A stretch of 64,000 nt of DNA from Winogradskyella immobilis (GCF_021887715.1 NZ_JAIQXX010000005.1:62001-126000), one strand, 5' to 3'. Counted from the stretch's first letter, positions 9,512-19,330 are shown. Numbers and translations: made by a program. Notes: generated by a model from the sequence alone, not told the origin.

Positions 9512-9898
9512 CTAGCTTCTAACTTTATAGGTTTTGTCGTATGAGATAAAAAGGTTGATCCATATGTTTCTAGAGACGCGCATAATAATAGGCATAAATG
9601 AAATTAATGTAGCGACAATAGCAATAAAAGCAGTGGTTAAAGAACTTTCAAAAACCAAATAACTTATAGCAAAAGCAACTAAGGCAAATCCAATACCAAC
9701 ACCATAACTCACATACATAGAGCCATAAAAAAAAGACGGTTCCATACGGTATTTAATATTACAATTAGAACAACGCTCGTGTATCTTTAAGGTGTCAGAT
9801 AAAATGTATGGATTTTTCTCTACATACATAGATTCTTCATGGCATTTTGGGCAAGCTCCAAAAAGAATACTATAAAGTTTCATTCCTTTTCTAATCAT
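9512..9898 (-). CDS. DUF983 membrane protein
   Basis: Small protein of 128 aa with two CxxC pairs near the N-terminus (CPKCHEES and CSNCNIKY), which form a zinc-ribbon-like head. Two hydrophobic helices follow (about residues 55-105) and the tail is basic. This is the DUF983 pattern; its function is unknown. The last codons and stop run into a short CTTC/AACTT-rich repeat at 9495-9530, so the extreme C-terminus may be poorly conserved. It converges on the FAD oxidoreductase gene with only 17 bp between the two stops. Confidence 0.8.
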   Translation of the reverse strand: MIRKGMKLYSILFGACPKCHEESMYVEKNPYILSDTLKIHERCSNCNIKYRMEPSFFYGSMYVSYGVGIGFALVAFAISYLVFESSLTTAFIAIVATLISFMPIIMRVSRNIWINLFISYDKTYKVRS

Positions 9899-10011
9899 AG
9901 CTAAAAACCTTTATTTTTGCATTTTTTAAAACCTGTGTAAAGGTATCTTTTTTAAGGTAACATACTATAACAATTGCAACGTTTAAAACAATTGTATTAT
10001 TTATAAAAATT

Positions 10012-11919
10012 ATGCTAAATATTCATAATCTATCCATATCATTTCAAGGAGAATATCTTTTTGAAGACATTACCTTTAAACTAGGTCATGGAGATCGTAT
10101 TGGTTTAATAGGGAAAAATGGTGCCGGAAAATCGACAATGCTTAGAATTTTATCTAGAGAGCAAGAATCGGATACTGGGCAAATAGCGGCAGATAAAGCA
10201 CTTAAAATAGGTTTTTTAAAACAAGATATTGATTTCGATTTTGGCAAAACAGTTTTAGAAGAATCTTATGAAGCTTTTAAAGAAATTAAAGAATGCGAGG
10301 CTAAATTAGAAACGATTAATATACAGTTAGCCGAGCGTACAGATTACGAAAGTGAATCGTATAATCAATTAATGATTGATTTAAATGATATTCAGCATCA
10401 ATATGAAATTTTAGGTGGTTATAACTATCAAGGTGATACTGAAAAAATACTTCAGGGATTAGGATTTAAGCGTGAGGATTTCAATAAATTGACAGATACA
10501 TTTTCTGGTGGTTGGAGAATGCGAATAGAGTTGGCAAAACTCTTACTTCAAAACAATGATTTATTATTATTAGATGAGCCTACCAATCACTTAGATATTG
10601 AATCTATTATTTGGTTAGAAAACTTTTTAAAGAATTATAGTGGTGCAGTGGTGATTGTCTCTCATGATAAAATGTTTTTAGATAATGTAACCAATCGTAC
10701 TATTGAAATTTCATTAGGTCGTATCTACGACTATAATAAGCCATATACTAAGTTTTTGGCTTTACGTAAAGAAATGAAGATTCAGCAGTTAGCGGCTCAA
10801 AAAAATCAAGAAAAACAAATACAGCAAACAGAAAAGTTAATTGAAAAATTTAGAGCAAAAGCTTCTAAAGCTACAATGGCACAATCTTTAATTAAAAAAT
10901 TAGAAAAGATTGATCGTATTGAGGTTGATGAAGAAGATAACAGTGTAATGTCACTTAATTTTCCGGTATCCATTACTCCAGGAAAAGTCGTTGTAGAAAT
11001 AGAAAATATATCTAAGCGTTATGATGATCTACAAGTTTTAACTAATGTAAATTTAGCAATACCTAGAGATGCAAAAACGGCGTTTGTAGGGCAGAATGGA
11101 CAAGGCAAATCTACACTTGCTAAAATAATGATTGGCGAGCTTCAGCATCAAGGGAAGTTAACTATTGGGCATAATGTTCAAATCGGTTATTTTGCTCAGA
11201 ACCAAGCTGAGTATTTAGACGGTAGTAAAACTGTTTTAGATACTATGATCGATGCTGCTAATGAAAGCAATAGAAGCAAGGTTAGAGATATATTAGGATC
11301 ATTTTTATTTAGAGGAGACGAAGTGGATAAGTATGTACGTGTACTTTCTGGAGGTGAACGTAATCGTTTGGCATTAGCCAAACTGTTATTACAACCACTT
11401 AATGTGCTTATTATGGATGAGCCAACAAACCACTTAGATATTAAATCTAAAAATGTTTTAAAAGAAGCATTGCGTAAATTTGAAGGAACTTTAATATTGG
11501 TTTCTCACGACAGAGATTTTCTTCAAGGTTTAGTAGAAACAGTGTATGAATTCAAGGATCAAAAGATAAAACAATATCTTGGAGGTATAGATTATTACTT
11601 AGAACAACGAAATATTGAAAATCTTAGAGAGGCAGAAAAACGTACAGTGACAACAACAGTTGCAAAAGAAAGTAATAAGCAAAACTACCAAGATCAGAAA
11701 AAACTAAAATCTTTAAATAACCGTCTTAGTAATATTGAAGCTAAGATTAATCAACTTGAAAAAGAAATAAAGAATGATGATGTGGCTTTAGCTACCGACT
11801 ATGAGGTTACAGCTTCAGATCCGGAATTTTTTAATCAATACCAGTCTAAAAAGAAGCGCTTAGAAGATTTGATGGCAGATTGGGAAACAGTTCAAGAGGA
11901 TTTAGACCAAATTTCATAA
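10012..11919 (+). CDS. ABC-F family ATPase
   Basis: Soluble duplicated ABC protein without transmembrane segments, so an ABC-F ribosome-associated factor rather than a transporter. The first cassette has Walker A GKNGAGKST, signature SGGWRMRIEL and Walker B LLLLDEPTNHLD. The second has GQNGQGKST, SGGERNRLAL and LIMDEPTNHLD. The linker between them (about residues 240-310) is the expected charged helical arm, and a C-terminal coiled coil spans about 555-635. Length and the C-terminal coil fit the Uup/YheS-type group, but the exact subfamily is uncertain. It stands alone between a divergent gene and the efflux operon. Confidence 0.93.
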   Translation: MLNIHNLSISFQGEYLFEDITFKLGHGDRIGLIGKNGAGKSTMLRILSREQESDTGQIAADKALKIGFLKQDIDFDFGKTVLEESYEAFKEIKECEAKLETINIQLAERTDYESESYNQLMIDLNDIQHQYEILGGYNYQGDTEKILQGLGFKREDFNKLTDTFSGGWRMRIELAKLLLQNNDLLLLDEPTNHLDIESIIWLENFLKNYSGAVVIVSHDKMFLDNVTNRTIEISLGRIYDYNKPYTKFLALRKEMKIQQLAAQKNQEKQIQQTEKLIEKFRAKASKATMAQSLIKKLEKIDRIEVDEEDNSVMSLNFPVSITPGKVVVEIENISKRYDDLQVLTNVNLAIPRDAKTAFVGQNGQGKSTLAKIMIGELQHQGKLTIGHNVQIGYFAQNQAEYLDGSKTVLDTMIDAANESNRSKVRDILGSFLFRGDEVDKYVRVLSGGERNRLALAKLLLQPLNVLIMDEPTNHLDIKSKNVLKEALRKFEGTLILVSHDRDFLQGLVETVYEFKDQKIKQYLGGIDYYLEQRNIENLREAEKRTVTTTVAKESNKQNYQDQKKLKSLNNRLSNIEAKINQLEKEIKNDDVALATDYEVTASDPEFFNQYQSKKKRLEDLMADWETVQEDLDQIS

Positions 11920-11964
11920 TCTATCTTTTATAGATTCTTTAACTTCAAAATATTACCAGTTTAC

Positions 11965-11972
11965 TACTTTTG
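11965..11972 (+). promoter_or_regulatory. candidate -7 box of the RND efflux operon
   Basis: TACTTTTG matches the Bacteroidota -7 consensus TAnnTTTG and lies 28 bp before the first gene of the efflux operon. No good -33 TTG is seen. A small inverted repeat, GGTCT and AGACC, follows at 11974-11989 and could be an operator at the transcript start. Confidence 0.4.
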
Positions 11973-12000
11973 CGGTCTTAAACCAGACCATCAAAATAGA

Positions 12001-13125
12001 ATGAGGAAAGCAATATTAGCTGTATTAGGTATTTTATTAGTTGTAGGAGCAATCTTTGGAGCAAAGTATTTAATTGATAGTAAGCAACGTGTTAGACCTA
12101 TACCACCTAAAGTGGTTAAAACTGTTTTTGCAGATAAGGTTGAAAATACTGTTGTACCTATTATCATTTCTGCAAATGGTAATTTAACGGCAAAGCGTCG
12201 TGTTGAAATATATGCTGAAGTCCAAGGAGTATTTAAGCCAGGACGTAAGTTATTTAAGCCAGGTCAGGAATATAGAAATGGAGAGCAATTAATTAGTATT
12301 GACGCTTCAGAATATTATGCTACAGTACAATCAGCAAAGAGTAATTTGTACAATGCGCTCACGGCTATTATGCCAGATTTACGATTAGATTTTCCTGAAG
12401 TATATAATAAATGGCAAGAGTATCTGAATAATTTTGATATCAATAAAACTACTCCAGAACTGCCAGAGATGACTTCAGAAAAAGAGAATTACTTTATTTC
12501 TGGTCGTGGTATAGTATCTAATTATTATAATACTAAAAACTTAGAACAACGCCTTTCTAAATATAATATCAGAGCACCTTTTAGAGGGATCTTAACTCAA
12601 GCCTTAGTTACAGAAGGCACCTTAGTTAGAGCAGGACAAAAATTAGGGGAATATATTGATCCTACGATCTATGAAATGGAAGTAGCTATTAGTAAATCGT
12701 ATGCAGATTTATTAGAAAAGGGAAAGAAGGTAGCTTTAAATAATCTAGAAGGTACACAAAATTTTGAAGGTACTGTAAGCCGTGTTAATGGAAGTATTGA
12801 TGTAACTACACAAACCGTTACCGCATTTATAGAAGTTAAAGATGAGCGTTTAAAAGAAGGCATGTATCTAGAAGCTAAACTAGAAGCTAAACAAGAAGAA
12901 AATGCTATAGAAGTGAATAGGAGTCTTCTTTTAGATAATAATGAAATATATGTAGTGAGACAAGACAGTATTTTAGATGTGGTTTCAGTAAACCCTGTAT
13001 ATTTTAGTGATGCTAAAGTAGTGCTAAAAGATGTGGCTGATGGCACTGTGATAGTTACAAGGCCACTACAAGGAGCTTTTGCAGGCATGCTGGTTAAGAT
13101 TTTTGAAGAAGACAATACTAAATAA
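12001..13125 (+). CDS. RND efflux periplasmic adaptor (membrane fusion protein)
   Basis: HlyD/AcrA-type adaptor linking an inner-membrane RND pump to TolC. The N-terminal hydrophobic segment (ILAVLGILLVVGAIFGA) is an anchor or uncleaved signal. The split lipoyl domain is visible as GNLTAKRRVEIYAEVQG and YNIRAPFRGILTQALVTEGTLVRAGQKLG, followed by beta-barrel and membrane-proximal parts with EGMYLEAKLE and TVIVTRPLQGAFAGMLVKI. The length of 374 aa is normal. It is first of three genes in an adaptor, pump, TolC operon. The substrate is not predictable. Confidence 0.92.
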   Translation: MRKAILAVLGILLVVGAIFGAKYLIDSKQRVRPIPPKVVKTVFADKVENTVVPIIISANGNLTAKRRVEIYAEVQGVFKPGRKLFKPGQEYRNGEQLISIDASEYYATVQSAKSNLYNALTAIMPDLRLDFPEVYNKWQEYLNNFDINKTTPELPEMTSEKENYFISGRGIVSNYYNTKNLEQRLSKYNIRAPFRGILTQALVTEGTLVRAGQKLGEYIDPTIYEMEVAISKSYADLLEKGKKVALNNLEGTQNFEGTVSRVNGSIDVTTQTVTAFIEVKDERLKEGMYLEAKLEAKQEENAIEVNRSLLLDNNEIYVVRQDSILDVVSVNPVYFSDAKVVLKDVADGTVIVTRPLQGAFAGMLVKIFEEDNTK

Positions 13126-13147
13126 AGCAATTAATTTTATTTAAATT

Positions 13148-16100
13148 ATGAGAAAAGTTATTGCTTATTTTATTAGGCACCATGTAGCAGTAAATGTTGT
13201 TCTTTTTGCATTTGCAGCTTTTGGTTTTATTGGTTTATCGTCTCTAAAATCTTCGTTTTTTCCGCTTGTTAGAACCAATACCATTACAATTAATGTTACG
13301 TATCCTGGAGCTTCACCTCAAGAAGTAGAAGAAGGAATTATTCTTAAAATTGAAGACAACTTAAAAGGACTAAGAGGTATAGAACGTGTAACGTCTACAT
13401 CAAGAGAAAATAGTGGTAATATTATTATTGAAGTTCCTAAAGGAGAGAACATAAATTTTGTGCTATTAGAAGTTAAAAATGCCGTAGATCGCGTGCCTTC
13501 TTTTCCAACAGGTATGGAGCCTTTGGTAGTTGCAAAGCAAGAATCTGTTAGGCCAACTATATCGTTTGCTGTTAGTGGAACAAATATTTCTTTAAAATCA
13601 CTTAAAGAAATCGGTAGGCAAATAGAAAATGATTTAAGAGGTATTGAAGGTATATCGCAAATAGCAATTGCAGGTTATCCAGCAGAAGAAATTGAGATTG
13701 CAGTTAATGAAGTTAATTTACTAGCCTATAATTTAACCTTTAATGAGGTCTCTCAGGCAGTAGCAGCTTCTAATATATTGGTTACGGGTGGAACTATTAA
13801 AACAAATGCAGAAGAATATTTAATTAGAGCCAATAATAGATCGTATTATGGAGACGAATTATCTAATATTATTGTCAAAGGAACTGCTGATGGTAAAACC
13901 GTTCGTCTTAAAGATGTTGCCATTTTAAGAGATCGTTTTTCTGAGTCACCTAATGCATCGTATTTTAATGAAGAGCTCACTGTAAATGTTACGGTAACTA
14001 GTACAAATAGTGAAGATTTAATATCGTCCGCAGACAAAGTAAAAACCTATATAGAAGATTTTAATCTCAGCAATACTAATATTAAGTTAGATGTTGTTAA
14101 TGATCAATCTATAGCACTAAGACAAAGAACAAATTTATTACTAACAAATGCTTTTCAAGGAGTACTTCTGGTGCTTATATTTTTATCACTGTTTTTAAAT
14201 ACGCGTTTAGCATTTTGGGTGGCTTTAGGTATTCCTGTCGCTTTTTTAGGAATGTTTATGTTTGTTAGTGAGTTTGGGGTTACTATAAATATATTATCGC
14301 TATTTGGGATGATTATCGTTATTGGTATTTTAGTTGATGACGGCATTGTCATTGCCGAAAATATATACCAACATTACGAAAAAGGTAAAACACCTACTGA
14401 GGCAGCTATTGATGGAGTTATGGAAGTAATTCCACCTGTAGTGTCTGCAATTATAACTACACTGTTAGCCTTTTCAATTTTCTTGTTTCTAGATAGTAGA
14501 ATAGGAGAATTTTTTGGAGAAGTCTCTGTTGTTGTAATGTTAACTTTAGCAATATCTTTAGTTGAAGCACTAATTATTTTGCCAGCACATTTAGCGCATT
14601 CAAAAGCATTACGTCAAAATAAAGAGGAAAACTCTAAATCTAAAATAAAACAGTTTTTCGCTAAAATGAGACTGGTTAATGTTATAGGAGATCGTATTAT
14701 GGTTTATTTCAGAGACCGTTTATATATGCCTGTTTTTAAATTTGCATTACGTTATAAAGTATTAACAATAGGCTTCTTTTTAGCAGCTTTAATTTTAACT
14801 TTTGGATCTACTGGCGCAGGTATAATAGGAGTAACTTTATTTCCGACTACGGCAAGTGATCGTGTAGATGTTGAGTTAGATATGCCAAATGGTACTAATG
14901 TAAAAACTACAGATTCTATCATTTCATTAATTGAAGAAAAGGCCTATATCGTTAATCAAGAATTGTCTGAAAAATACCTCAAAGGCACTAATAAGGTTTT
15001 ATTTAAAAATACAATTAGAGATATCAACAGCGCTTCTAGCGCAAGGTTAACCATAAATTTACTGCCTGGTGAAGAACGCCCAGATGAAGTAACATCAAGT
15101 ATAGTATCTAACCGATTACGAGAGTTGGTTGGTCCAGTAATAGGAGTTGAACGTTTAATTTTTGGTTCTGGTCGAGGATTTGGAGGAAAACCAGTTTCTG
15201 TTTCGCTATTAAGTAATAATATCGAAGAATTAAAAGCGGCTAAAAAAGAACTTAAAACAGTATTAAGCGCAAACCCTTTGTTAAAAGATATAGAAGATAA
15301 TGATCCTGTTGGGATAAAAGAAATACGTTTAAAACTTAAAGAAAGTGCTTATTTATTAGGCTTAGACCTAAGAACAGTAATGACACAAGTACGTTCTGCT
15401 TTTTTTGGCGTACAAGCACAACGTTTTCAGAGAGGTCAAGATGAAATACGTGTTTGGGTGCGTTATGATAAAGAGAATAGATCTTCAATTAATGATTTAG
15501 ATGAAATGCGAATCATTTCACCTTCAGGGCAGCGTGTAATATTAAAAGACATTGCAGATTATTCTATTGAAAGAGGAGATGTAGCTATTAATCATTTAGA
15601 AGGGAGACGAGAAATTCAAGTTTCAGCAGATTTAAAAGATCCTTCAGATAGTGCTACAGATATTTTAGCAGATATTAAATCGAATATTGTACCAGATATT
15701 CAATCAAAATATCCATCAATTACACCTTCATATGAAGGGCAAAATAGAGAATTTGTTAAACTCACAAACTCACTAGCAAAAGTAGGTGTTATAGTATTTA
15801 TTCTTATTTATTTAACCATTGCATTTACATTTAGAAGTTACAGTCAACCTTTATTATTAATTTTATTAGTACCATTCAGTTTTACAGCAGTAGGTTGGGG
15901 TCACTGGTTCTTTGGATTTAAATTAAATGTCATCTCCTTATTAGGCATTATCGCTTTAATTGGTATTATGGTTAATGATGGATTGGTACTCATCGGTAGG
16001 TTTAATACCAATTTACGTGAAGGTTTAAAATTTGAAGATGCATTATTAAATGCTGGTAAATCTAGGTTTAGAGCTATTTTCTTAACGTCTTTAACGACCA

Positions 16101-16345
16101 TTGCAGGTTTAGCGCCATTATTACTAGAAAAAAGTAGACAAGCACAGTTTTTAAAACCTATGGCCGTAGCAATTTCTTTCGGTATTGCTTATGCTACCTT
16201 ATTAACGTTAATAGTACTTCCTATTTTTCTATCATTTAGTAATAGTATAAAAACAAATGTAAAATGGTTAGCTACAGGTAATGAAGTTACTAAAGAAGAA
16301 GTTGAGCGTGCTATAAAAGAAAAAAATCAAGACAATGAACATTAG
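13148..16345 (+). CDS. RND family efflux pump, inner-membrane permease
   Basis: Full-length 1065-aa AcrB/MMPL-like proton-driven pump. The expected architecture is visible: one N-terminal transmembrane helix, a large periplasmic loop beginning TITINVTYPGASPQEVEEGI, a block of helices with GIPVAFLGMFMFVSEFGVTINILSLFGMIIVIGILVDDGIVIAENI, then the second half repeating this pattern (SLLGIIALIGIMVNDGLVLIGRFN). The acidic pair in GILVDDGIV corresponds to the proton relay of the family. The gene lies 22 bp downstream of the adaptor and overlaps the TolC gene by 11 bp, so the three are translationally linked. Confidence 0.95.
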   Translation: MRKVIAYFIRHHVAVNVVLFAFAAFGFIGLSSLKSSFFPLVRTNTITINVTYPGASPQEVEEGIILKIEDNLKGLRGIERVTSTSRENSGNIIIEVPKGENINFVLLEVKNAVDRVPSFPTGMEPLVVAKQESVRPTISFAVSGTNISLKSLKEIGRQIENDLRGIEGISQIAIAGYPAEEIEIAVNEVNLLAYNLTFNEVSQAVAASNILVTGGTIKTNAEEYLIRANNRSYYGDELSNIIVKGTADGKTVRLKDVAILRDRFSESPNASYFNEELTVNVTVTSTNSEDLISSADKVKTYIEDFNLSNTNIKLDVVNDQSIALRQRTNLLLTNAFQGVLLVLIFLSLFLNTRLAFWVALGIPVAFLGMFMFVSEFGVTINILSLFGMIIVIGILVDDGIVIAENIYQHYEKGKTPTEAAIDGVMEVIPPVVSAIITTLLAFSIFLFLDSRIGEFFGEVSVVVMLTLAISLVEALIILPAHLAHSKALRQNKEENSKSKIKQFFAKMRLVNVIGDRIMVYFRDRLYMPVFKFALRYKVLTIGFFLAALILTFGSTGAGIIGVTLFPTTASDRVDVELDMPNGTNVKTTDSIISLIEEKAYIVNQELSEKYLKGTNKVLFKNTIRDINSASSARLTINLLPGEERPDEVTSSIVSNRLRELVGPVIGVERLIFGSGRGFGGKPVSVSLLSNNIEELKAAKKELKTVLSANPLLKDIEDNDPVGIKEIRLKLKESAYLLGLDLRTVMTQVRSAFFGVQAQRFQRGQDEIRVWVRYDKENRSSINDLDEMRIISPSGQRVILKDIADYSIERGDVAINHLEGRREIQVSADLKDPSDSATDILADIKSNIVPDIQSKYPSITPSYEGQNREFVKLTNSLAKVGVIVFILIYLTIAFTFRSYSQPLLLILLVPFSFTAVGWGHWFFGFKLNVISLLGIIALIGIMVNDGLVLIGRFNTNLREGLKFEDALLNAGKSRFRAIFLTSLTTIAGLAPLLLEKSRQAQFLKPMAVAISFGIAYATLLTLIVLPIFLSFSNSIKTNVKWLATGNEVTKEEVERAIKEKNQDNEH

Positions 16346-17651
16346 AAGTTTACTAGCTATATTGATGTTGGTTAGTGTAACATCAATTCATTCACAAAAT
16401 ATTTTAACTAAAGAGCAAGCTATTACATTCGCCTTAGAAAATAATTTCGGAATAAAAATTGCAAAAAATAATGTTACAATAGCAGCTAATGATAAAGGAG
16501 TTTTAAATACAGGTTATTTACCAACAGTAACAGGTACCGCAGGCGCTACATTTAATAGAGATAATACAGAAGCAGAATTCTTAAACGGTGATGTTACAAC
16601 ATTAAATGGAGCTACGAGTTCGCGTTACAATGCAAGAGTAAATGTTAATTACACCTTATTTGATGGTCTTGGTCGTTTGTACGATTATAAGCGTTTAAAA
16701 GAAACACACCAATTAACAGAATTACAAGCAAGACAAACTATAGAAAACACTATTTTTCAGTTGTTTACTGTGTATTATAATGTTGCTCAATTATCCGAAA
16801 ATGTTAACGCTTTAGAAGAGACAATTACAATTACGAAAGACCGATTAAAACGTGCAGAATATCAATTTGAATATGGGCAAAGCACAAAATTAGCGGTATT
16901 AAATGCCCAAGTAGATATTAATAATGATAGTATTAATTTAATCAACCAGCGACAAGCTTATAAAAACACAAAGCGCGATTTAAATGTTGTTATTGGTAAT
17001 GTGCTAGATGAAAACACGTTTGATGTAAATGCTGAAGTTAATTTTTTACTACAATTAAATAAAGCCGATCTATTAACAAAAATGAAAGCTAATAATGTAT
17101 CCTTACTACAGGTTAATAAAAACATAAGTATTAGTAATTATACATTAAAATCTGGGACATCAGCATTTTTACCAACAATAGGTCTTACGGGATCTTACGG
17201 TTGGAATAAAAACAATAACAACGCAGCTTCATTTTTAACAACATCAACAAACACAGGTATAAGTGGAGGTCTAAATTTAACATGGAATTTATTTGATGGT
17301 AGAGCAGTAAATATCTATAAAAATGCAAAAATTGCATTACAAAATCAAGAGTACGAAAAGCAGAGTTTAATTCAGAGTATTGAGCGCGATTTTAATAATG
17401 CTTGGGACGATTATCAAAATAAATTAACTGTTTATAGAGTTCAAGAAGATAATATTGTTACCTCTAAAAATAATTTTGATCGTACTGCAGAGCGCTTTAA
17501 ACTTGGGCAAGCTACTTCTATAGAGTTTCGCCAAGCGCAATTAAATTTATTAAATGCTGAATTGAGTAAAATTCAAGCAAAATTTCAGGCTAAAATTGCA
17601 GAGTTATTGGTGCTACAGATTAGTGGAGAACTTCTTAATGTAGATTTTTAA
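16335..17651 (+). CDS. TolC family outer-membrane channel
   Basis: Outer-membrane efflux protein with a signal peptide ending SIHSQN. Two outer-membrane-efflux repeats are visible, each with a long alpha-helical stretch (LTKEQAITFALENNFGIKIAKNN at the N-terminus and FKLGQATSIEFRQAQLNLLNAEL near residue 390). The 438-aa size is normal. The start overlaps the end of the pump gene by 11 bp. It completes a tripartite exporter. Confidence 0.93.
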   Translation: MNIRSLLAILMLVSVTSIHSQNILTKEQAITFALENNFGIKIAKNNVTIAANDKGVLNTGYLPTVTGTAGATFNRDNTEAEFLNGDVTTLNGATSSRYNARVNVNYTLFDGLGRLYDYKRLKETHQLTELQARQTIENTIFQLFTVYYNVAQLSENVNALEETITITKDRLKRAEYQFEYGQSTKLAVLNAQVDINNDSINLINQRQAYKNTKRDLNVVIGNVLDENTFDVNAEVNFLLQLNKADLLTKMKANNVSLLQVNKNISISNYTLKSGTSAFLPTIGLTGSYGWNKNNNNAASFLTTSTNTGISGGLNLTWNLFDGRAVNIYKNAKIALQNQEYEKQSLIQSIERDFNNAWDDYQNKLTVYRVQEDNIVTSKNNFDRTAERFKLGQATSIEFRQAQLNLLNAELSKIQAKFQAKIAELLVLQISGELLNVDF

Positions 17652-17662
17652 ACAAAAGCTTT

Positions 17663-17857
17663 ATGCATGAGCATTTTTTTCAATGTCCACATTGCCGGGA
17701 GACTATTTCTATGCTTATAGATGTTTCTCAACCAGATCAGAATTATATCGAAGATTGCGAAATTTGTTGTAATCCACTTCAAATTATAGTGGTGATAAAT
17801 GGTGGAAAAATCGAAAATTTTACTGTAAATAATATAGAGCAGTATTTTTTTAAATGA
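17663..17857 (+). CDS. CPXCG-type small cysteine-rich protein
   Basis: A 64-aa protein with two zinc-ribbon Cys clusters, CPHC (residues 8-11) and CEICCNP (about 36-42), the pattern of the CPXCG motif-containing family. Here the G of CPxCG is Arg. The function is unknown. It starts 12 bp after the TolC stop, so it may be the last gene of that transcript. Confidence 0.75.
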   Translation: MHEHFFQCPHCRETISMLIDVSQPDQNYIEDCEICCNPLQIIVVINGGKIENFTVNNIEQYFFK

Positions 17858-17905
17858 CTGACAATCAATTAATTAATTTTTAATTAGTGCATTTCATCGA
17901 AAAAA

Positions 17906-17937
17906 TTTGTCATTTAACCGATTGACATATATATTTG
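17906..17937 (+). promoter_or_regulatory. promoter of the LRR protein gene
   Basis: TTTG at 17906-17909 and TATATTTG at 17930-17937 are 20 bp apart, a full match to the Bacteroidota -33/-7 pattern. The leader before the ATG would be about 33 nt. Confidence 0.65.
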
Positions 17938-17974
17938 ATGCTATAATTAACTTCCCTCACCCAAATCCGCTAAA

Positions 17975-18832
17975 ATGAAAACTTTAAAATTAACCGTATT
18001 ATGCTTATTGCTTTTTGCATTTACATATGCAGACGTATCCAAAACAGAAAAAGACGCCCTTATAGCACTGTATAACGCCACTGAAGGTGAATCTTGGAAT
18101 ACTACATGGGATTTAAACCAACCTATTAATACATGGCATGGTGTTACCATAGAGAACGATCAAGTTGTTGCTTTAAAATTGAATTTTAATAATCTTAAAG
18201 GAAATATTCCTGAAGATATAAAAGCATTTACTGAATTAAAAACCTTAGACTTATCTTTTAATAAGTTAGAAGGCGGCTTACCAAATGGACTTACGACATT
18301 AACTCAATTAGAAGGTTTATATCTTTTTTCTAATAATTTATCAGGCAGTATTCCTAATAGTATTGGTAATCTTGTAAATTTAAAGTCTTTAGAATTATTT
18401 AATAATAACTTTATGGGACCAATTCCTGTATCAATAGGGAAGCTAAAGCATTTAGAAAATTTATTATTAAGTAGTAATCAACTGATGGGAAAATTACCTG
18501 TTACGATTTCTAATTTAAAAGCCTTAAAGAAATTAAGTGTATTTGATAATAATCTATTAGGAGCCATTCCTAATTCTATTAGTGAATTAACTAACCTTGA
18601 AGAATTAATTTTATCTAATAATAGTTTTTATGGTAGTTTGCCTTCAGGGCTTGCTAACTTAACAAAGTTAAACACCTTATTATTGGGTAATAATGCCATT
18701 AAAGGCAATTTGGCTAATTTACAAGAACAATTACCAAATATTATTAATATAGATATAGATGCTTCTAATACCAGAGGAAAATTAGCAACTTTAGATGAAG
18801 AAACAGATGACGAAGACGAAGATGATAATTAA
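17975..18832 (+). CDS. secreted plant-type leucine-rich-repeat protein
   Basis: A 285-aa protein with a signal peptide (LKLTVLCLLLFAFTYA) followed by an LRR N-terminal cap (EKDALIALYNATEGESWNTTW, then a TWHGV motif) very like plant LRRNT caps. About seven repeats follow, of the form LxxLxLxxNxLxGxIPxxLxxL (for example LFSNNLSGSIPNSIGNL). The last 20 residues are highly acidic. No lipobox or T9SS sorting domain is seen, so its final location is unclear; periplasmic or released by the general route is most likely. Its ligand is unknown. It has its own promoter and terminator. Confidence 0.88.
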   Translation: MKTLKLTVLCLLLFAFTYADVSKTEKDALIALYNATEGESWNTTWDLNQPINTWHGVTIENDQVVALKLNFNNLKGNIPEDIKAFTELKTLDLSFNKLEGGLPNGLTTLTQLEGLYLFSNNLSGSIPNSIGNLVNLKSLELFNNNFMGPIPVSIGKLKHLENLLLSSNQLMGKLPVTISNLKALKKLSVFDNNLLGAIPNSISELTNLEELILSNNSFYGSLPSGLANLTKLNTLLLGNNAIKGNLANLQEQLPNIINIDIDASNTRGKLATLDEETDDEDEDDN

Positions 18833-18860
18833 GCTATTTATATAAAATAAAATTAAAGAT

Positions 18861-18896
18861 AACCTTCAAAATTATTTTGAAGGTTATTTTTTTGAA
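18861..18896 (+). terminator. rho-independent terminator after the LRR gene
   Basis: AACCTTCAAAA and TTTTGAAGGTT form a perfect 11-bp stem with a three-base loop, followed by a run of seven T. Confidence 0.9.
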
Positions 18897-18900
18897 TCCT

Positions 18901-18929
18901 TTTGTAATCTAAAAAAAGTATTATATTTG
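18901..18929 (+). promoter_or_regulatory. promoter of the initiator tRNA
   Basis: TTTG at 18901-18904 and TATATTTG at 18922-18929 are separated by 17 bp. This is a clear Bacteroidota housekeeping promoter. Transcription would start about 70 nt upstream of the mature tRNA. Confidence 0.65.
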
Positions 18930-19001
18930 CAGTCCTAAAATGATTGAGTCGGCATTATGAACCGAGAGTTAAAAGCTAAGAAAATCATTTTAATTTTATA
19001 T

Positions 19002-19074
<73 letters not shown>

Positions 19075-19081
19075 CTAAGTA

Positions 19082-19110
19082 AAGCTTCACAGAAATGTGA
19101 GGCTTTTTTT
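19082..19110 (+). terminator. terminator of the tRNA unit
   Basis: AAGCTTCAC and GTGAGGCTT pair over nine positions with one G-U, and a run of T follows. It lies directly after the tRNA. Confidence 0.85.
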
Positions 19111-19300
19111 GTACAATAAAACGAGATTTTGCATCTAAGTTTAAAGGACTAAATAGTTAATGAGGTAGTTCTTGTTTTTTATTTATTTTTTCAAAGCTTA
19201 GCCTACAAACGACATGGTCAAAAAACACATAACACTTTATTTTGTATATAGATATTTTCATCTAAACAAACAATAATTAAATTTTTTGCCAAAAAAAATC

Positions 19301-19330
19301 TTGTGTATTTAAAAAATAAACATATATTTG
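19301..19330 (+). promoter_or_regulatory. promoter of alginate operon 1
   Basis: TTG at 19301-19303, a 19-bp spacer, and TATATTTG at 19323-19330. The -7 box and everything after it up to 19357 is identical to the promoter of the susC operon at 26828-26857, which has the same 19-bp spacing. Predicted start is near 19335, giving a leader of about 80 nt. Confidence 0.75.

Noticed and set aside
9495..9535. CTTC/AACTT micro-repeats between the FAD oxidoreductase and DUF983 genes
   Set aside because: Low-complexity sequence common between genes in this group; no inverted structure or sign of function.
12669..13130. 153-codon open frame on the minus strand
   Set aside because: It lies wholly antisense to the conserved efflux adaptor gene and its Ser/Leu/Thr-rich translation looks like a shadow frame.
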